From Phorcus lineatus (lineage: Eukaryota > Mollusca > Gastropoda > Trochida > Trochidae): 64,000 bases of DNA. Under the pieces are notes generated by a model that saw nothing but the letters and a program-made list of their open reading frames with translations, ran no database searches and was not told the origin of the DNA. Both the position numbers and the translations under genes were made by a program. The DNA lies in the NCBI GenBank assembly GCA_921293015.1, contig OV121092.1, forward strand, positions 5,524,001 to 5,588,000, in the 5' to 3' direction. This document shows, one piece after another, positions 12,736-21,990 of the stretch (position 1 is its first letter; each line of letters opens with the position of its first letter).

Positions 12736-12856
12736 TCAAAGCCCCGTTTGGAACTCTTTGTTTATGATGTCACAACAAGCCATGTACAACACTGGTGTAA
12801 AATCATTTATTGAAATAACATTAAATTTTCTTAATTTGTATAAAGCTTTATAATGT
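12736..12856 (-). CDS. Candidate terminal exon, NDFTP family
   Basis: A strong acceptor, GACATTTTTTCCAG, ends just before 12,856 on the - strand. One base then completes a codon, followed by 39 codons and TGA. The peptide includes INDFTP, then MACCDI and NKEFQTGL at the stop. A second copy near 21.9 kb has NDFTP, ACYDI and DKEFKTRL followed by TAA at the same place. Between them I count about 5 silent and 9 replacement codon differences over the clearly alignable part, so at least the core looks constrained. At 121 nt the exon has the same length and phase as the + strand exon at 25.5 and 38.5 kb, though the sequences do not align. Function unknown. Upstream exons were not identified. Confidence 0.4.
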
Positions 12857-13039
12857 CTGGAAAAAATGTCATTATAGTCTTTTTTATAATAGTCTATATA
12901 CCATTTTATTTTCATGTCAAAGGTCATATACATTATAATTCATATACAAACTATTCATTTGTTGCTGTTCAAGATTGAAATTTAAAAAATAAACTGTTAT
13001 ATTGTTTAATGCCCAAATGTTGTAAAGACATGAAGTGAT

Positions 13040-13405
13040 CTTTATTAGTTTCAGGCAAAAACATACACGGCTATACTCACAATGTCTGCCAGTCAGATAA
13101 AGTAATCAATTTGAACAAAGACTGTGACATTGAGCTCCAACATGGATGGACGTCTTTTAGCAAACACTGTCAATAACATAGGATCTTCAAATGATGCTTT
13201 CAACTGTTGAATCGGGGACATGATTGCAGTATTGTCTACTCATATAGTTTATGATTTCATTTTGCTTGACTTATCAAGATCACAAATCAAGTAATGTTTA
13301 AGCATGGTTTTTATCTGGATGAGGATGGCTATTCAATGTGTGAAAGTAGCGAAAAGCAGTAGAAAGTAATCAGGGCTTTACGTAATAGTCATCATTAATT
13401 TTAAG
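13040..13405. repeat. Tandem-unit block A, copy 3
   Basis: Third block A copy, with a deletion of about 30 bp in the middle relative to the others. Core GATTGCAGTATTGTCTACTCAT is retained. Confidence 0.75.
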
Positions 13406-14111
13406 AGTTTTTAAATGCTACATACAAAAAAGGGAATTATATCCTTTTTATGTTGTCTCACTTTTCAATATTAATAAAAAAAATTAAAAGGAATTTATGA
13501 GAGAACACAGTAAAAATAGAAACAATGTTATATAGGATATTTTCACACTAACGAAACATTTCTTAATTAAGGTAACATTTAATGCATTTCATAACAAGGC
13601 AGGTGTCTTTCATAAATTGGTTCTATTTTTTAAAAAGACCGTTGCAAAAGACCTTAAAATAAAGACCACTTACACAAGTTCATGTTGACATGGCTATCTC
13701 AACTCCTATAATCTAGTTTGAAAGGGTTCTTTTGCTGTCAGGTTCCGAAATCAATAAATTGATTTAAAAATCGAATCTGTAGAAATCTTTATCTTCTGCG
13801 ATGAAAAACTGTAAAGGTCACTATTTTCAAAATATTCCAACGAGCCCAAAAATTTCATGTAGGTTTCATGGTTGAAGCATAAAAAGCTTTGATTTGGATA
13901 TTATATCACACTTAATGTATTTCATTTGATCGATTCTGCCCTGAAAAGTATTGCCTATTTTCTCGAAGTCCTATAGTTGCAGGTTTGTGTACACTATATT
14001 TTTATAAACATAAACTAAAGCCTTGTGTGAAATGACATATATCTGAGTAAATGAAGAATCAGCTGTGAATGAAAATTCCATGTTATTATTATGTTGAGTG
14101 GTTAACCCCTT

Positions 14112-14236
14112 TCATTGCCATAAATTAGGAAAGTTTGAAGGGTTGGTGCTCTTAAACTTTATTAACTGTGTTATTAGACATTTAACTTCAACATTGGCAA
14201 ATACCATTTCCACTGCATTGGTAAACAAGTTTATTC
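14112..14236 (-). CDS. Candidate terminal exon, block B family
   Basis: The - strand acceptor AACTTCACAG ends at 14,237. Two bases, then 40 codons and TGA at 14,112 follow. The peptide starts INLFTNAVEM and ends PSNFPNLWQ. The copy at 1.46 kb is also open to a stop at the same end, with NLF and PSN kept. The copy at 8.8 kb is broken. It lies 0.75 kb upstream, on the same strand, of block A and 1.3 kb from the NDFTP exon. Two adjacent frames that both end in stops cannot be one simple transcript, so at least one is not what it seems. Confidence 0.25.
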
Positions 14237-14689
14237 CTGTGAAGTTAGTTCGTTTATGAGCAAATAACTGTAACAAAGACTTTCTGTTTAATTCAATAAC
14301 GTAATATTAAACTGATTTGATTTTACCCTTATAGTACATCATGCAATCAAATCGGAAATATATGGCTCGATAGGAGTCTTTACCATACATGATTTCCAGC
14401 TGGAAATGAATTTTATTCGAAAGTGATAATCTCCAATGACTGTGTACTTATTTTAAAAGCTATCAAATAGGAATGACGTATTCAATTAATAAAAAAATAT
14501 TTTGAGAATTCAACTTGATATTTGAAATAAGAACTTGTAGGCGTGATAAAATATTTAAACACATTTTAAAATGAATGTGGTCACTGTCACTTAAAATTCC
14601 GTGTTGTTTTTTTCCTGTTTCGTTATTATGTAAAGATAATAAAATTTTAAATTTTATTACCAATATGGTGAAACATCGGCAGTGAATTA

Positions 14690-14830
14690 TTTTCAATATA
14701 AGCACATGTGCACATATTAGTTTTACCCAGCAACGATTGTAATCATATTCCGCTGAAAGTCACTGTATTAGGTTGTCGCAAGGGAAGCAGACCATTTTCT
14801 ACATAGTTCCATGCAATGCGAATGCAATAA
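14690..14830. repeat. Block linking the early units to the U units
   Basis: AATATAAGCACATGTGCACATAT and GGTTGTCGCAAGGGAAGC here match 31,788-31,925 (AATATAAGCACATGTACACATAT, GCTGTCGCAAGGGAAGCCCG). This is direct evidence that the 0-23 kb and 31-54 kb arrays share an ancestor. Confidence 0.6.
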
Positions 14831-15960
14831 AAGTAGTGAATAAAAAAACTCGGAAATCTTTCGCATGACTTTTTTGTGCAAATTTGTGTGTAACCCACGC
14901 TCTCGCTCGTGAAATACAAAAAATAACACTCATTTCATAACAGTCATATGACGCAAGTCTTCCTCTAATAATCTACATATATCATTTTGTTTGCACGTTA
15001 TCAAAATGTTGCTACAAATTACAAACTGATCTCATTTACACTTTTTTATGAACATCGGATAAGTTAAGGGAGAAAAGGATTCTATGGAAATTCGAAAGTA
15101 GAATTTTATTTCTTATTCAAATCGGAAAAAGGTGTAAATTTAGCAATTTATTGACAACAGTGAAACTTTTTATAATTAAAAAAAGTTAATAATATTTTTA
15201 CATTTTTGGATCAACAGAACTAGAAACTAAAAGTGTTTGTTTTGCTTTAGTTAGCCCCCAGTTATGCCGTCCAAATGAGTATGGTAAACGTAAAATGTTA
15301 TGTGCAAACATTAGTTTTTTCCCTGTTTTTAGGATTCAGTTTGTAAAACAGTTTAATGAACCGAGAAATCAATGAAGACGAACCATATTATAACAATATA
15401 ACCAAGTTATTAACTAAAGGGGTTATTGTCAGCTTTGAAAGTCAGGATATATTTCACAATTTACATTGAATCTATGAAACTGAAGAAGAGTGATCAATGA
15501 AACATATTCGATTGTCGTGAGGCCTAGTATTTTCTTCTTTGTCCAAAGGCACGTACACCTTTTTCCGAAACAGGTTGATTTATGCCATTATAACATGAGC
15601 CACGGAAAAAGTTAAGTTCATATACTTAGCATAAGCTTTACAATTCCGGAATATTCATGTATCAAAACGAATAAAGCACTGATCACGTAATACGAGAAAT
15701 ATAATCACTTCTGTTAAGTGAATCTGACCTTCATAATGTCAAAGTTGGTTAATACATTTTGTACAATGAAACAAGGACAAATATCAAAGAGTATTAAGTA
15801 AAATATACAGTTGCCGAATTCCCTGGATCAATTATAACAACTTCATCACACATCTTCAAACATGCTGGTATGTTTATCAGTTAAGAATTACAACAATCTA
15901 ATTTCAGTCTGCAGTTTATATTTTATAAATTTACTGTTTTCAATGTCATAGCATATAGAG

Positions 15961-16073
15961 AGAATCTCACCCAAATGTCTTCTGATATCAAATATATCAA
16001 CACTCGTTGATATTTTACTTTTATCAACGAGTGTTGATATATTTGATATCAGAAGACAAGAGGGTGAGATTCT
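15961..16073. repeat. Long hairpin, 52-bp arms
   Basis: The arms 15,961-16,012 and 16,022-16,073 are inverted copies matching at 49 of 52 positions, separated by a 9-base spacer (TTTTACTTT). The three mismatches are adjacent. The right arm ends one base before the inverted repeat of the MITE at 16,074. I take it as a foldback element or the product of an inverted duplication. Confidence 0.9.
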
Positions 16074-16364
16074 ATTTATCATCCAAAATCATTTTTCATT
16101 CCGATTTCGTGAGAAATATGTATTTCTGAACACTGCACTGCTCTAAGACTCTCAGTTGAGTGATGTCATAGCATTGTGACGTCATCATGTTTATGACGCC
16201 ATAGCATTGTGATGTCATTACTTGATGATGTGAAACATTTGTCATGAAATTGAATGTAATAGGGCATTGTTCAAAATCTACTGTCAAAACGATATCTCCT
16301 ATGAGATATCGCTTGATCTTCCACAAGCGATATCTCCTATGGAACACAGTTTTGGATGATAAAT
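16074..16364. mobile_element. MITE with 15-bp terminal inverted repeats
   Basis: ATTTATCATCCAAAA at 16,074-16,088 is the exact inverse of 16,350-16,364, bounding 291 bp with no coding capacity. Inside, TGATGTCATAGCATTGTGACG-type segments repeat at 16,160-16,215, and a second stem (GATATCTCCTATG twice around GATATCGCTTG) lies at 16,288-16,340. I saw no clear target duplication. Confidence 0.65.
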
Positions 16365-16564
16365 GAATTATATCTATATTCCTAGAATGAAATACTCGTA
16401 TAACTTTTTTCAAATATAAAATTTGATCTGGAAATCTGTATACTCCGTTTTGTCATTTGTATATCGAATTCGCATAATTTCAAATTTTTATCACAATTGT
16501 TAAACTAATAATCCCAGGAAAATCAATTGATAGCTTTTAAGATTGATATCTTAGTTACAATATG

Positions 16565-16705
16565 TAGGCATGAAGAAGTAGTGAACAACTGGATAAGCAA
16601 TTCATGTGATTAATTAAGTTCTCAACGATGAACACTTAAATGCTTTTAAAAGGTGTGCTTGCATAACCAACCACAAAGTGGCCACAGTATACTCTACATG
16701 ACGGA
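16565..16705. repeat. Tandem-unit block E, copy 2
   Basis: Second copy of the 9.88 kb block (GAACAACTGGATAAG, then ACTTAAATGCTTTTAAAAGG, then ACTCTAC). Confidence 0.65.
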
Positions 16706-17609
16706 AAACATTGTCAGCCCTGTCTATTTGGAACTAGCGTGTGTTAATAGGTTTTGCTTCTGTTTAGAACCGTATCAAATATTTGTGTATTTGTATACTT
16801 ATCCATTTATGAAAGACAGATGACCCTATCAGAGCACTGGAAAATTATATCCTAACTTTCAATGTAAGACTTTAAGGCTGAGAAATTTTTAATCTTCTTA
16901 ACATATTTGAAATGCAGTGTTGATTTTCTTAGCATGCTGTAGTTTTAGTTTTATAAAACAAATCTTATCAATCTCATCTATGGATCTAAAATATCATTTA
17001 AGCCAACAAGGTTGTATTAATTTCAGGGGCCAGACAGCATGAATTCTTATGCTAAGCTATTATGTCACATGCGGTTCAGATGGTAAATTGTTCAATCTGC
17101 TAAAAATTAAAGTGTCTTAAGTATAAATCTTATGTTATTGATAACATTACATTATCATGTAAAAGCGCCATATTAGCTATGGTTATAAACCTTTATTGAC
17201 CTACCAAAATGATGTCAATTACGCAAAAGCTTAAACAACTTACACATTTCTTTATGTTAACATTTCTTCATATCATATTTCATTTTAATAAAATCAATTT
17301 CATAATCAATTTGGCAATAGCACCAGTATGAATATGAACAAACTACTACAAAACAAAATACTGTGATTTCTTCCTCTTATTAAGTTAAAAAATAGTTTTG
17401 GGCACGCATGTCATCTTTGTAGCATTTTTACGAATATTGGTTAATGTACACATTAGACAAATCGCAACAGACTATATATTTTGAATATAACTCCTTTGAT
17501 ATGATGACCGATGAACGTTTTGGTGTAATAAAACTATTGTTTGTTAAGATCTTCAATTTTCTATTCACTTGTATCGGACGAGTTTTAGACAATACTCTCT
17601 TTACCTTGC
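16706..17609. other. Intergenic, no feature seen
   Basis: AT-rich; chance frames only. Confidence 0.5.
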
Positions 17610-17628
17610 ACAATTTTCTTGGTAGAAA
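17610..17628. repeat. Target-site duplication of the non-LTR element, left
   Basis: The 19 bases starting ACAATTTTCTTGG are repeated without mismatch at 20,117-20,135. They flank the 2,488-bp insertion exactly and show target-primed integration. Confidence 0.95.
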
Positions 17629-17725
17629 GAAAGAAAGTTTTATTTCGGTTTTGTAGGCCATTGGCCCATGTACAAAGTAAATAACATTTATACATTTATA
17701 TGGCAATATACAGACATCTTAAGTT

Positions 17726-18020
17726 TCAGTTTGTTACATATCGACACTTAAGAGCCAATTTAATAAATTTAGCACAATTCATTAACAGAACAATATCATT
17801 AGACATTAATAGCTTGAGCAATTTACAGTTGTTCGTTAGTTTATAGTTAGTTAGTAGATAATTATTTCTAAGTATTACATATTTATTACATTCAAACAAG
17901 AAGTGGGCTTCATTTTCAATACTTCCGCTATTACACATCTTACAAACAACATCAGAATTAACAGTTTCTTTCCATCTAGTATTACATCTTAATGATAAGG
18001 GACGCAAAAGACTGAGAAAC
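17726..18020 (-). pseudogene. Non-LTR ORF2 C-terminal zinc-binding segment
   Basis: Last part of ORF2. From about RPLSLRCNTRW it reads into a C-x2-C, then H-x4-C pattern (VCKMC, then EAHFLFEC), as found at the end of many APE-type non-LTR ORF2 proteins. It is in a different frame from the endonuclease. The two frames overlap at 17,982-18,049, and the junction is probably near 18,000-18,020. The frame then runs to a stop at 17,726. Without the RT between them this piece has no activity of its own. Confidence 0.85.
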
Positions 18021-19004
18021 TTCATCCTTAAACTTGTCACACATTTCATTTCTCCACATAAACTTAGGAATATCTAAAACAGACATCACATTTACTTCAT
18101 CCTCTCTTAAAACATTTACATGATTGACATTAAATGTAGTTATGACAGGGAAATGGTCTGATTCACATCGAGTGTCGACTTTGAAATCCGCAATTAAATG
18201 AAAAACATCAAATGAGCGCAACACATAGTCCACAAGACTCGCGCCATGTTTCTTGAAACATGTATATGCGCCGTGCGCGTCTCCAGGAAAACGTCCGTTA
18301 ACAATATGAACTGCAAACGTGCAACACAAATCAATCAAATCTCGCCCATACTCATTACACACATCATCTCTAGAACTGCGAGGAATACTGAATGAATCAG
18401 AAATATAGTCCATGTCCTCTAAACTAGTAATATATTTGTTATCGTCATCTAAAATATAATCTTTCATGTTACCAGTCCTCGCATTAAAGTCCCCAGGTAA
18501 AATAATATCACAATCTGGGTGGTTATATATAATATCCGACAGGGCTTTCTCCAAGTATTCAGTGCCTTCGTACAGTCTGTTGTCAGTCACAAGACTCGTG
18601 TTCATGGGGTGGATGTAGACAAATCCTAGTATGATGTCACGTTTAGAATTAAACAACATTCTGTCAAACACAAGAAATATCATGTCGGTGTAATCGACAA
18701 TAACATGACGTAGACTGCCTATCAAAAATGAGTGGATACCCACAGCCACGCCCCCTCTGTAGTTAAAGTCTCTATAGTTGGTATAAATCTTATGATTTAG
18801 AAAGAGTGATTCTATTAAGTCTGCCTCACAATTATTCCAAATCTCTGATAAACCAAAGATTGTTTGCTTTGACAAGTAGTCGATGACACCCTTGTCCGCT
18901 AGCTTGTGTTTAAGTCCGTTGACGTTCCAACTCAATATTGACAGCTCCTCGTCATTGTCGATTTCGTTGTCGATTTCATCTTGAATACAGGCCGGGCCGA
19001 AATA
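17982..19004 (-). CDS. APE-type endonuclease domain of non-LTR ORF2
   Basis: The endonuclease nicks target DNA to prime reverse transcription. The frame is open from the ORF1 stop at 19,005 and contains, in order, SWNVNG (Asn), LSEIW (metal-binding Glu), a GGVAVG strand, LPGDFNA (Asp/Asn), YGRDLIDLC, SLVDYVL (Asp) and SDHFPV (final Asp-His). All the usual catalytic signatures are present, so the fold looks intact. The first ATG lies well inside the domain. The roughly 24 codons between the ORF1 stop and SWNVNG contain no ATG in this frame. The frame ends at 17,982 just past the endonuclease, where the RT should follow. Confidence 0.92.
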   Translation of the reverse strand, partial: YFGPACIQDEIDNEIDNDEELSILSWNVNGLKHKLADKGVIDYLSKQTIFGLSEIWNNCEADLIESLFLNHKIYTNYRDFNYRGGVAVGIHSFLIGSLRHVIVDYTDMIFLVFDRMLFNSKRDIILGFVYIHPMNTSLVTDNRLYEGTEYLEKALSDIIYNHPDCDIILPGDFNARTGNMKDYILDDDNKYITSLEDMDYISDSFSIPRSSRDDVCNEYGRDLIDLCCTFAVHIVNGRFPGDAHGAYTCFKKHGASLVDYVLRSFDVFHLIADFKVDTRCESDHFPVITTFNVNHVNVLREDEVNVMSVLDIPKFMWRNEMCDKFKDEVSQSFASLIIKM

Positions 19005-19592
19005 TTATTTGTGCCGACTGCGGTTGAAACTGACATCTGCCCCCGTCTCTGCACGTGCTCCTCGTTTTGCAGTGCCTGTTTCTTTCAAAGCGACAACCTC
19101 GCCTTTGTCTAGATCGTACGTGTAGATGTTATTGTCAATAAACAACTTGTTAAATTTCAGAGTTGCTCGTTGTTCATTTTGACGTGCCTCCATCACCATA
19201 GCTTTAAGCATACGTCTCTTATCTCGAACTGTTTTAGAGAAGTCCTCACTTATAAATATGGATGTACCTTTAAGTTTCTTTGATGCCGCAAATATTTCTC
19301 GTCGCTGATAATAATTCATAATTCTGTGTGCGCGGTTAATAACAATGTGAGCATTGTCTATTTCAAGACGATCTCTCAATACATCACGCACAGCAGATTC
19401 ACAATCATCCCAAGTCTCATTGGTGCTATGACGTGGTATACCATGGAAAATCACATTGGATCGTCTGCTTTGATTTACTAAGTAATCTAGCTTATTTTCG
19501 ATTTTACAAACGTAATCCCTCAACTTCATATTTTCAGATTCCAATTGTTCACATCGGTCTTCTATTGCACGTAAACGATCAGATGTCTCCAA
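19005..19592 (-). CDS. Non-LTR ORF1 protein, main part
   Basis: L1-type nucleic-acid-binding protein. A coiled coil occupies the first ~40 residues (heptads around LRAIEDRCEQLESENMKL). An RRM-like core (RRSNVIFHGIP, then ESAVRDVL) and a C-terminal domain (RAHRI, REIFAASKKL, SEDFSKTVRDKRR) follow. This order is that of L1 ORF1p, which trimerises and coats element RNA. The frame's first codon is TTG, not a real start. Protein N-terminal to it lies in the frame 19,579-19,995, so a one-base indel near 19,580-19,592 splits ORF1. The C-terminus ends at TAA, immediately followed in the same frame by ORF2. Confidence 0.9.
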   Translation of the reverse strand: METSDRLRAIEDRCEQLESENMKLRDYVCKIENKLDYLVNQSRRSNVIFHGIPRHSTNETWDDCESAVRDVLRDRLEIDNAHIVINRAHRIMNYYQRREIFAASKKLKGTSIFISEDFSKTVRDKRRMLKAMVMEARQNEQRATLKFNKLFIDNNIYTYDLDKGEVVALKETGTAKRGARAETGADVSFNRSRHK

Positions 19593-19995
19593 CAGATGTG
19601 TTAACGTTATCCAACTTACTGTGCAACTCGTTGTTTGCTTTCACGATGTCATCGAATTTCCCTTTCAACCCTTCAACGGCGTCCAACACTGCGGCTTCAC
19701 TTCTGTTCGGTTTTGGGTCAGTTAAAAGTGTTTGTTTGCTGACAGAACTGCTACGAAGAGAACGTTGATCTTCAGTTGATTTGTCTATGGGTCCTGGATT
19801 CATCTCGACTCCCGCACAAAACAACAACATCAATATCAAGTTCAACACGGTTATCCGGGTGGCCATGTTTGTCATGGCATGTTTTCGTGGGACCCGAGAC
19901 GAGATCGCCTTATGTTGTAACTTGCTGAGAATCCACCACTGGACAGGTGCAAACATTCCAATTTTGCCACGAAACTGTTCTACACTAATTCCCAT
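19579..19995 (-). CDS. Non-LTR ORF1 N-terminal part with 2A-like peptide
   Basis: Opens with ATG at 19,995. Residues 49-60 are hydrophobic (TVLNLILMLLFC), followed at 61-69 by AGVEMNPGP. This is the arrangement of a 2A ribosome-skipping sequence, a helix followed by [G/D]-V-E-x-N-P-G-P, and it lies near the N-terminus, as reported for APE-type non-LTR elements of sea urchins, lancelets and molluscs. In-frame ATGs at residues 41 and 44 could shorten the leader. A coiled-coil start (AVEGLKGKFDDI) follows before the frame ends at 19,579. The usual Asp of the D-V/I-E-x-N-P-G-P core is Gly here, so skipping may be weak. Confidence 0.85.
   Translation of the reverse strand: MGISVEQFRGKIGMFAPVQWWILSKLQHKAISSRVPRKHAMTNMATRITVLNLILMLLFCAGVEMNPGPIDKSTEDQRSLRSSSVSKQTLLTDPKPNRSEAAVLDAVEGLKGKFDDIVKANNELHSKLDNVNTSVGDI
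19789..19815 (-). other. 2A-like motif AGVEMNPGP
   Basis: Encodes nine residues ending NPGP. In canonical 2A the ribosome fails to form the bond between the last Gly and Pro. The acidic residue before V-E is replaced by Gly, while V-E-x-N-P-G-P is intact. The preceding helix is strongly hydrophobic and could also serve as a signal sequence when skipping fails. Confidence 0.8.
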
Positions 19996-20116
19996 TGCGT
20001 TTCGTATCTATTAGACTCTCATGAGTGTTCAATTCGGCTATAATATCACTTAGGTGAGCAGAGCAGTGATCCACCCGACTAGCCTAGTCCGCCATATTGC
20101 GTTCAAAAACGCAAAA

Positions 20117-20135
20117 ACAATTTTCTTGGTAGAAA
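20117..20135. repeat. Target-site duplication of the non-LTR element, right
   Basis: Exact copy of 17,610-17,628, 19 of 19 bases. Confidence 0.95.
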
Positions 20136-20699
20136 TAAATCATGATATGATCTATCCTTGTCAACACTTTCTGTCCTGATTGTAGTCTTTTGAGAGATAA
20201 TATATTGCTCAACTTTGTTGTCACTAACTGTTCTTGAAAACAGTGTATCTTCTTTTGTGAAGCGGTTTAAATAGAAATATACACTTAGTGTTGGCAAGGA
20301 AATTTGTGAATTGGTGATATTTTGCTGTGAGTTTTTAAATGGCTTATTACCACATACATTCATTAAATTAAATTCATCAGATTAGGATTACGATATTAAA
20401 CAACGTCAGGTCAATGTGATGAGAAGTTTCTTTGCTGAAAACCGGAGACTATCATTAATTGGTAAAATGCAAGTGAATACTCATAAAAGACAGACGGTCA
20501 CAATATATGCAGACATATATAATATTAATTCGTAACGAAATGGAATAAGTATTTTCTATTCAAGAACAAAAACTTTGAGAAACAAATGAAAGCTATTAGA
20601 AAATGAAGGAGATGATTGTGACACGTGGCAAATATATAGGAAATACTTTCGCAAATATAATTGCATGAGAGAACGTCTCTCTTTCAAATATCATTTAAA

Positions 20700-20880
20700 C
20701 TTATTGCAAATGGCACATCGACTAGTTATATATGTGGCATCAATACCTATTGATTCAGCCTTAAAAGACAAACTACAATAATTCTTATCAAACCCAAAAG
20801 TGTAATTTCCTTTTCATAAGTTGGATAATACCCAATAATGAAGTGCAGAGAAAAATGGAGAAATAAAGTGAATAGAGAAC
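20700..20880. repeat. Tandem-unit block upstream of the terminal exon, copy 3
   Basis: Matches 2,030-2,230 and 4,600-4,720 (TTCCTTTTCATAAGTTGGATA, then ATGAAGTGCAGAGAAAAA). In those copies the 54-codon exon follows within 80 bp. Here homology stops at the Penelope-like insertion and no exon is seen. Confidence 0.5.
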
Positions 20881-20881
20881 A

Positions 20882-21375
20882 AGTTATATCGATTTACAAC
20901 TTCTTTATTGCAGGATTGCGTCGTTTCGGTGTAGAGACTAACACCGTTATCAAGCAAGTGATATTGGACATGATTTGAGAGGGAATATATACATAAATGG
21001 CAATAGTTTTGTACATTTGAGTAGCTTTAAGTGCAAAGAGTTGATTAAATAATATTGATAAGGTTAACAAGGTTGATAAGGTTGATGTACAAGGTGATTG
21101 GTTGTTGTTACATTACAAGTTTCATAGAGGAAGCCAGATGGACAAATTGAGTTACTATTGATTGGTTTTAATTAGATGGTGATAAGCTGATGGTAGGTAA
21201 TAGCCTTGATCACGGTTCATGAAAGGATCAAACCGATAAATTTTGATAGATTCCAAAAACTTTCTAATTTTGTAGTCTGAGTGGTTGGTTTCCAGGACTT
21301 TGATGTCTTTCCAAAGGTTTTTGTGGCTGAAGTTGGCTTTGACTTGGAGGTACATAGAGGTGGTACATATCCACC
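20882..21375 (-). mobile_element. Penelope-like element, 3' fragment (GIY-YIG end)
   Basis: On the - strand, frame 21,330-21,155 encodes the end of a Penelope-like protein: HKNLWKDIKVLE, KIRKFLESIKI, and the diagnostic MNRDQGYYLP before the stop. In this family that segment closes the GIY-YIG endonuclease that follows the reverse transcriptase. Downstream, the tail contains GATAACGGTGTTAGTCTC, CACCGAAACGACGC and AATAAAG, typical of such 3' regions. The RT and most of the endonuclease are missing: a 5'-truncated copy. Its tail joins block sequence near 20,880, which places the insertion inside a tandem unit. Confidence 0.8.
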
Positions 21376-21744
21376 TAGTCAATACAACACTAGGAAACAC
21401 GTAAACATTACGTATTTATGTCATCATGTATTTAGAATTTTTTTTATCTCCGTGTCATTATTGTAAGTTAGGTTACACTATCAGTAATCAATTTCGTAAA
21501 AGTCTTGTAAATTTTTCAGGTTACGTCCCTTTTGAATCGAACCCACAAAATTAGTTCATAACACTACCAATCCTTTTCCAATCAAAGTTGACTAACGGCT
21601 GTGTGTTACAGGTAATAACCTCAGTCTTAACCTTTTTCCATATCCAACAATGCACAATGACTAGGCATGCTCTCAAGAAGTATGTCAATAGAACATGATA
21701 AAAATGGACATCGCTATCTCACTGCACTCAGAATCAATCTCAAT

Positions 21745-21899
21745 ATATCTAGTCAGGGCACGGATAGTTAGGGAACGCTAAATAGCTTGTCAATGCATCT
21801 AACAGTGTTGTCAGTGGATCTTATTGCAGCTCTAATGTACGAGCGTTTGATGTCCTATTTTAGATCCGCATTGACGTTGCTATCTGTATTTACCAGTAT
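21745..21899. repeat. Tandem-unit block C, copy at 21.75 kb
   Basis: Third block C copy: TCTAGTCAGGGCACGGAT, GCATCTAACAGTGTTGTCAGTGGATCT. Closest to the 12.6 kb copy. Confidence 0.7.
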
Positions 21900-21990
21900 T
21901 TAAAGCCTCGTTTTGAACTCCTTGTCTGTGATATCATAACAGGCAGTGTTCACCCATGGCGTGAAATCATTCAATAATACCAAAACAACT
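21900..21990 (-). pseudogene. NDFTP-family terminal exon, second copy, acceptor lost
   Basis: Reads LNDFTPWVN, TACYDI, DKEFKTRL then TAA, in register with the 12,736-12,856 exon. The sequence that would carry the poly-pyrimidine acceptor and the first ten codons is deleted: flanking TAAAATGGTATATAG-type sequence lies directly next to the retained part. Probably not spliced, unless another acceptor is used. The surviving codons still show silent changes, so it may have decayed recently. Confidence 0.35.

Larger units (their letters stand above)
17629..20116 (-). mobile_element. Non-LTR retrotransposon, RT-deleted, with intact TSD
   Basis: Complete insertion bounded by a perfect 19-bp duplication. 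Reading 5' to 3' on the - strand: a short leader; an N-terminal 2A-like peptide; ORF1 (frameshifted once); ORF2 beginning in the same frame one stop codon later, with APE endonuclease; then directly the C-terminal zinc-binding segment; then AATAAA and a (CTTT)n tail next to the target duplication. The whole reverse-transcriptase region is absent. An L1-like or related APE-type clade is suggested by the ORF1 type and simple-repeat tail. The clade cannot be set without the RT. Confidence 0.95.

Noticed and set aside
16096..16413. 105-codon - strand frame
   Set aside because: Lies across the MITE and is a translation of its TGACG and GATATC repeats.
17444..17706. Opposed 70- and 92-codon frames
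   Set aside because: They cross the target duplication and the element tail, so they are chimeras of flank and retrotransposon.
20103..20363. 86-codon - strand frame beside the LINE
   Set aside because: Spans the target duplication and AT-rich flank. No domain.
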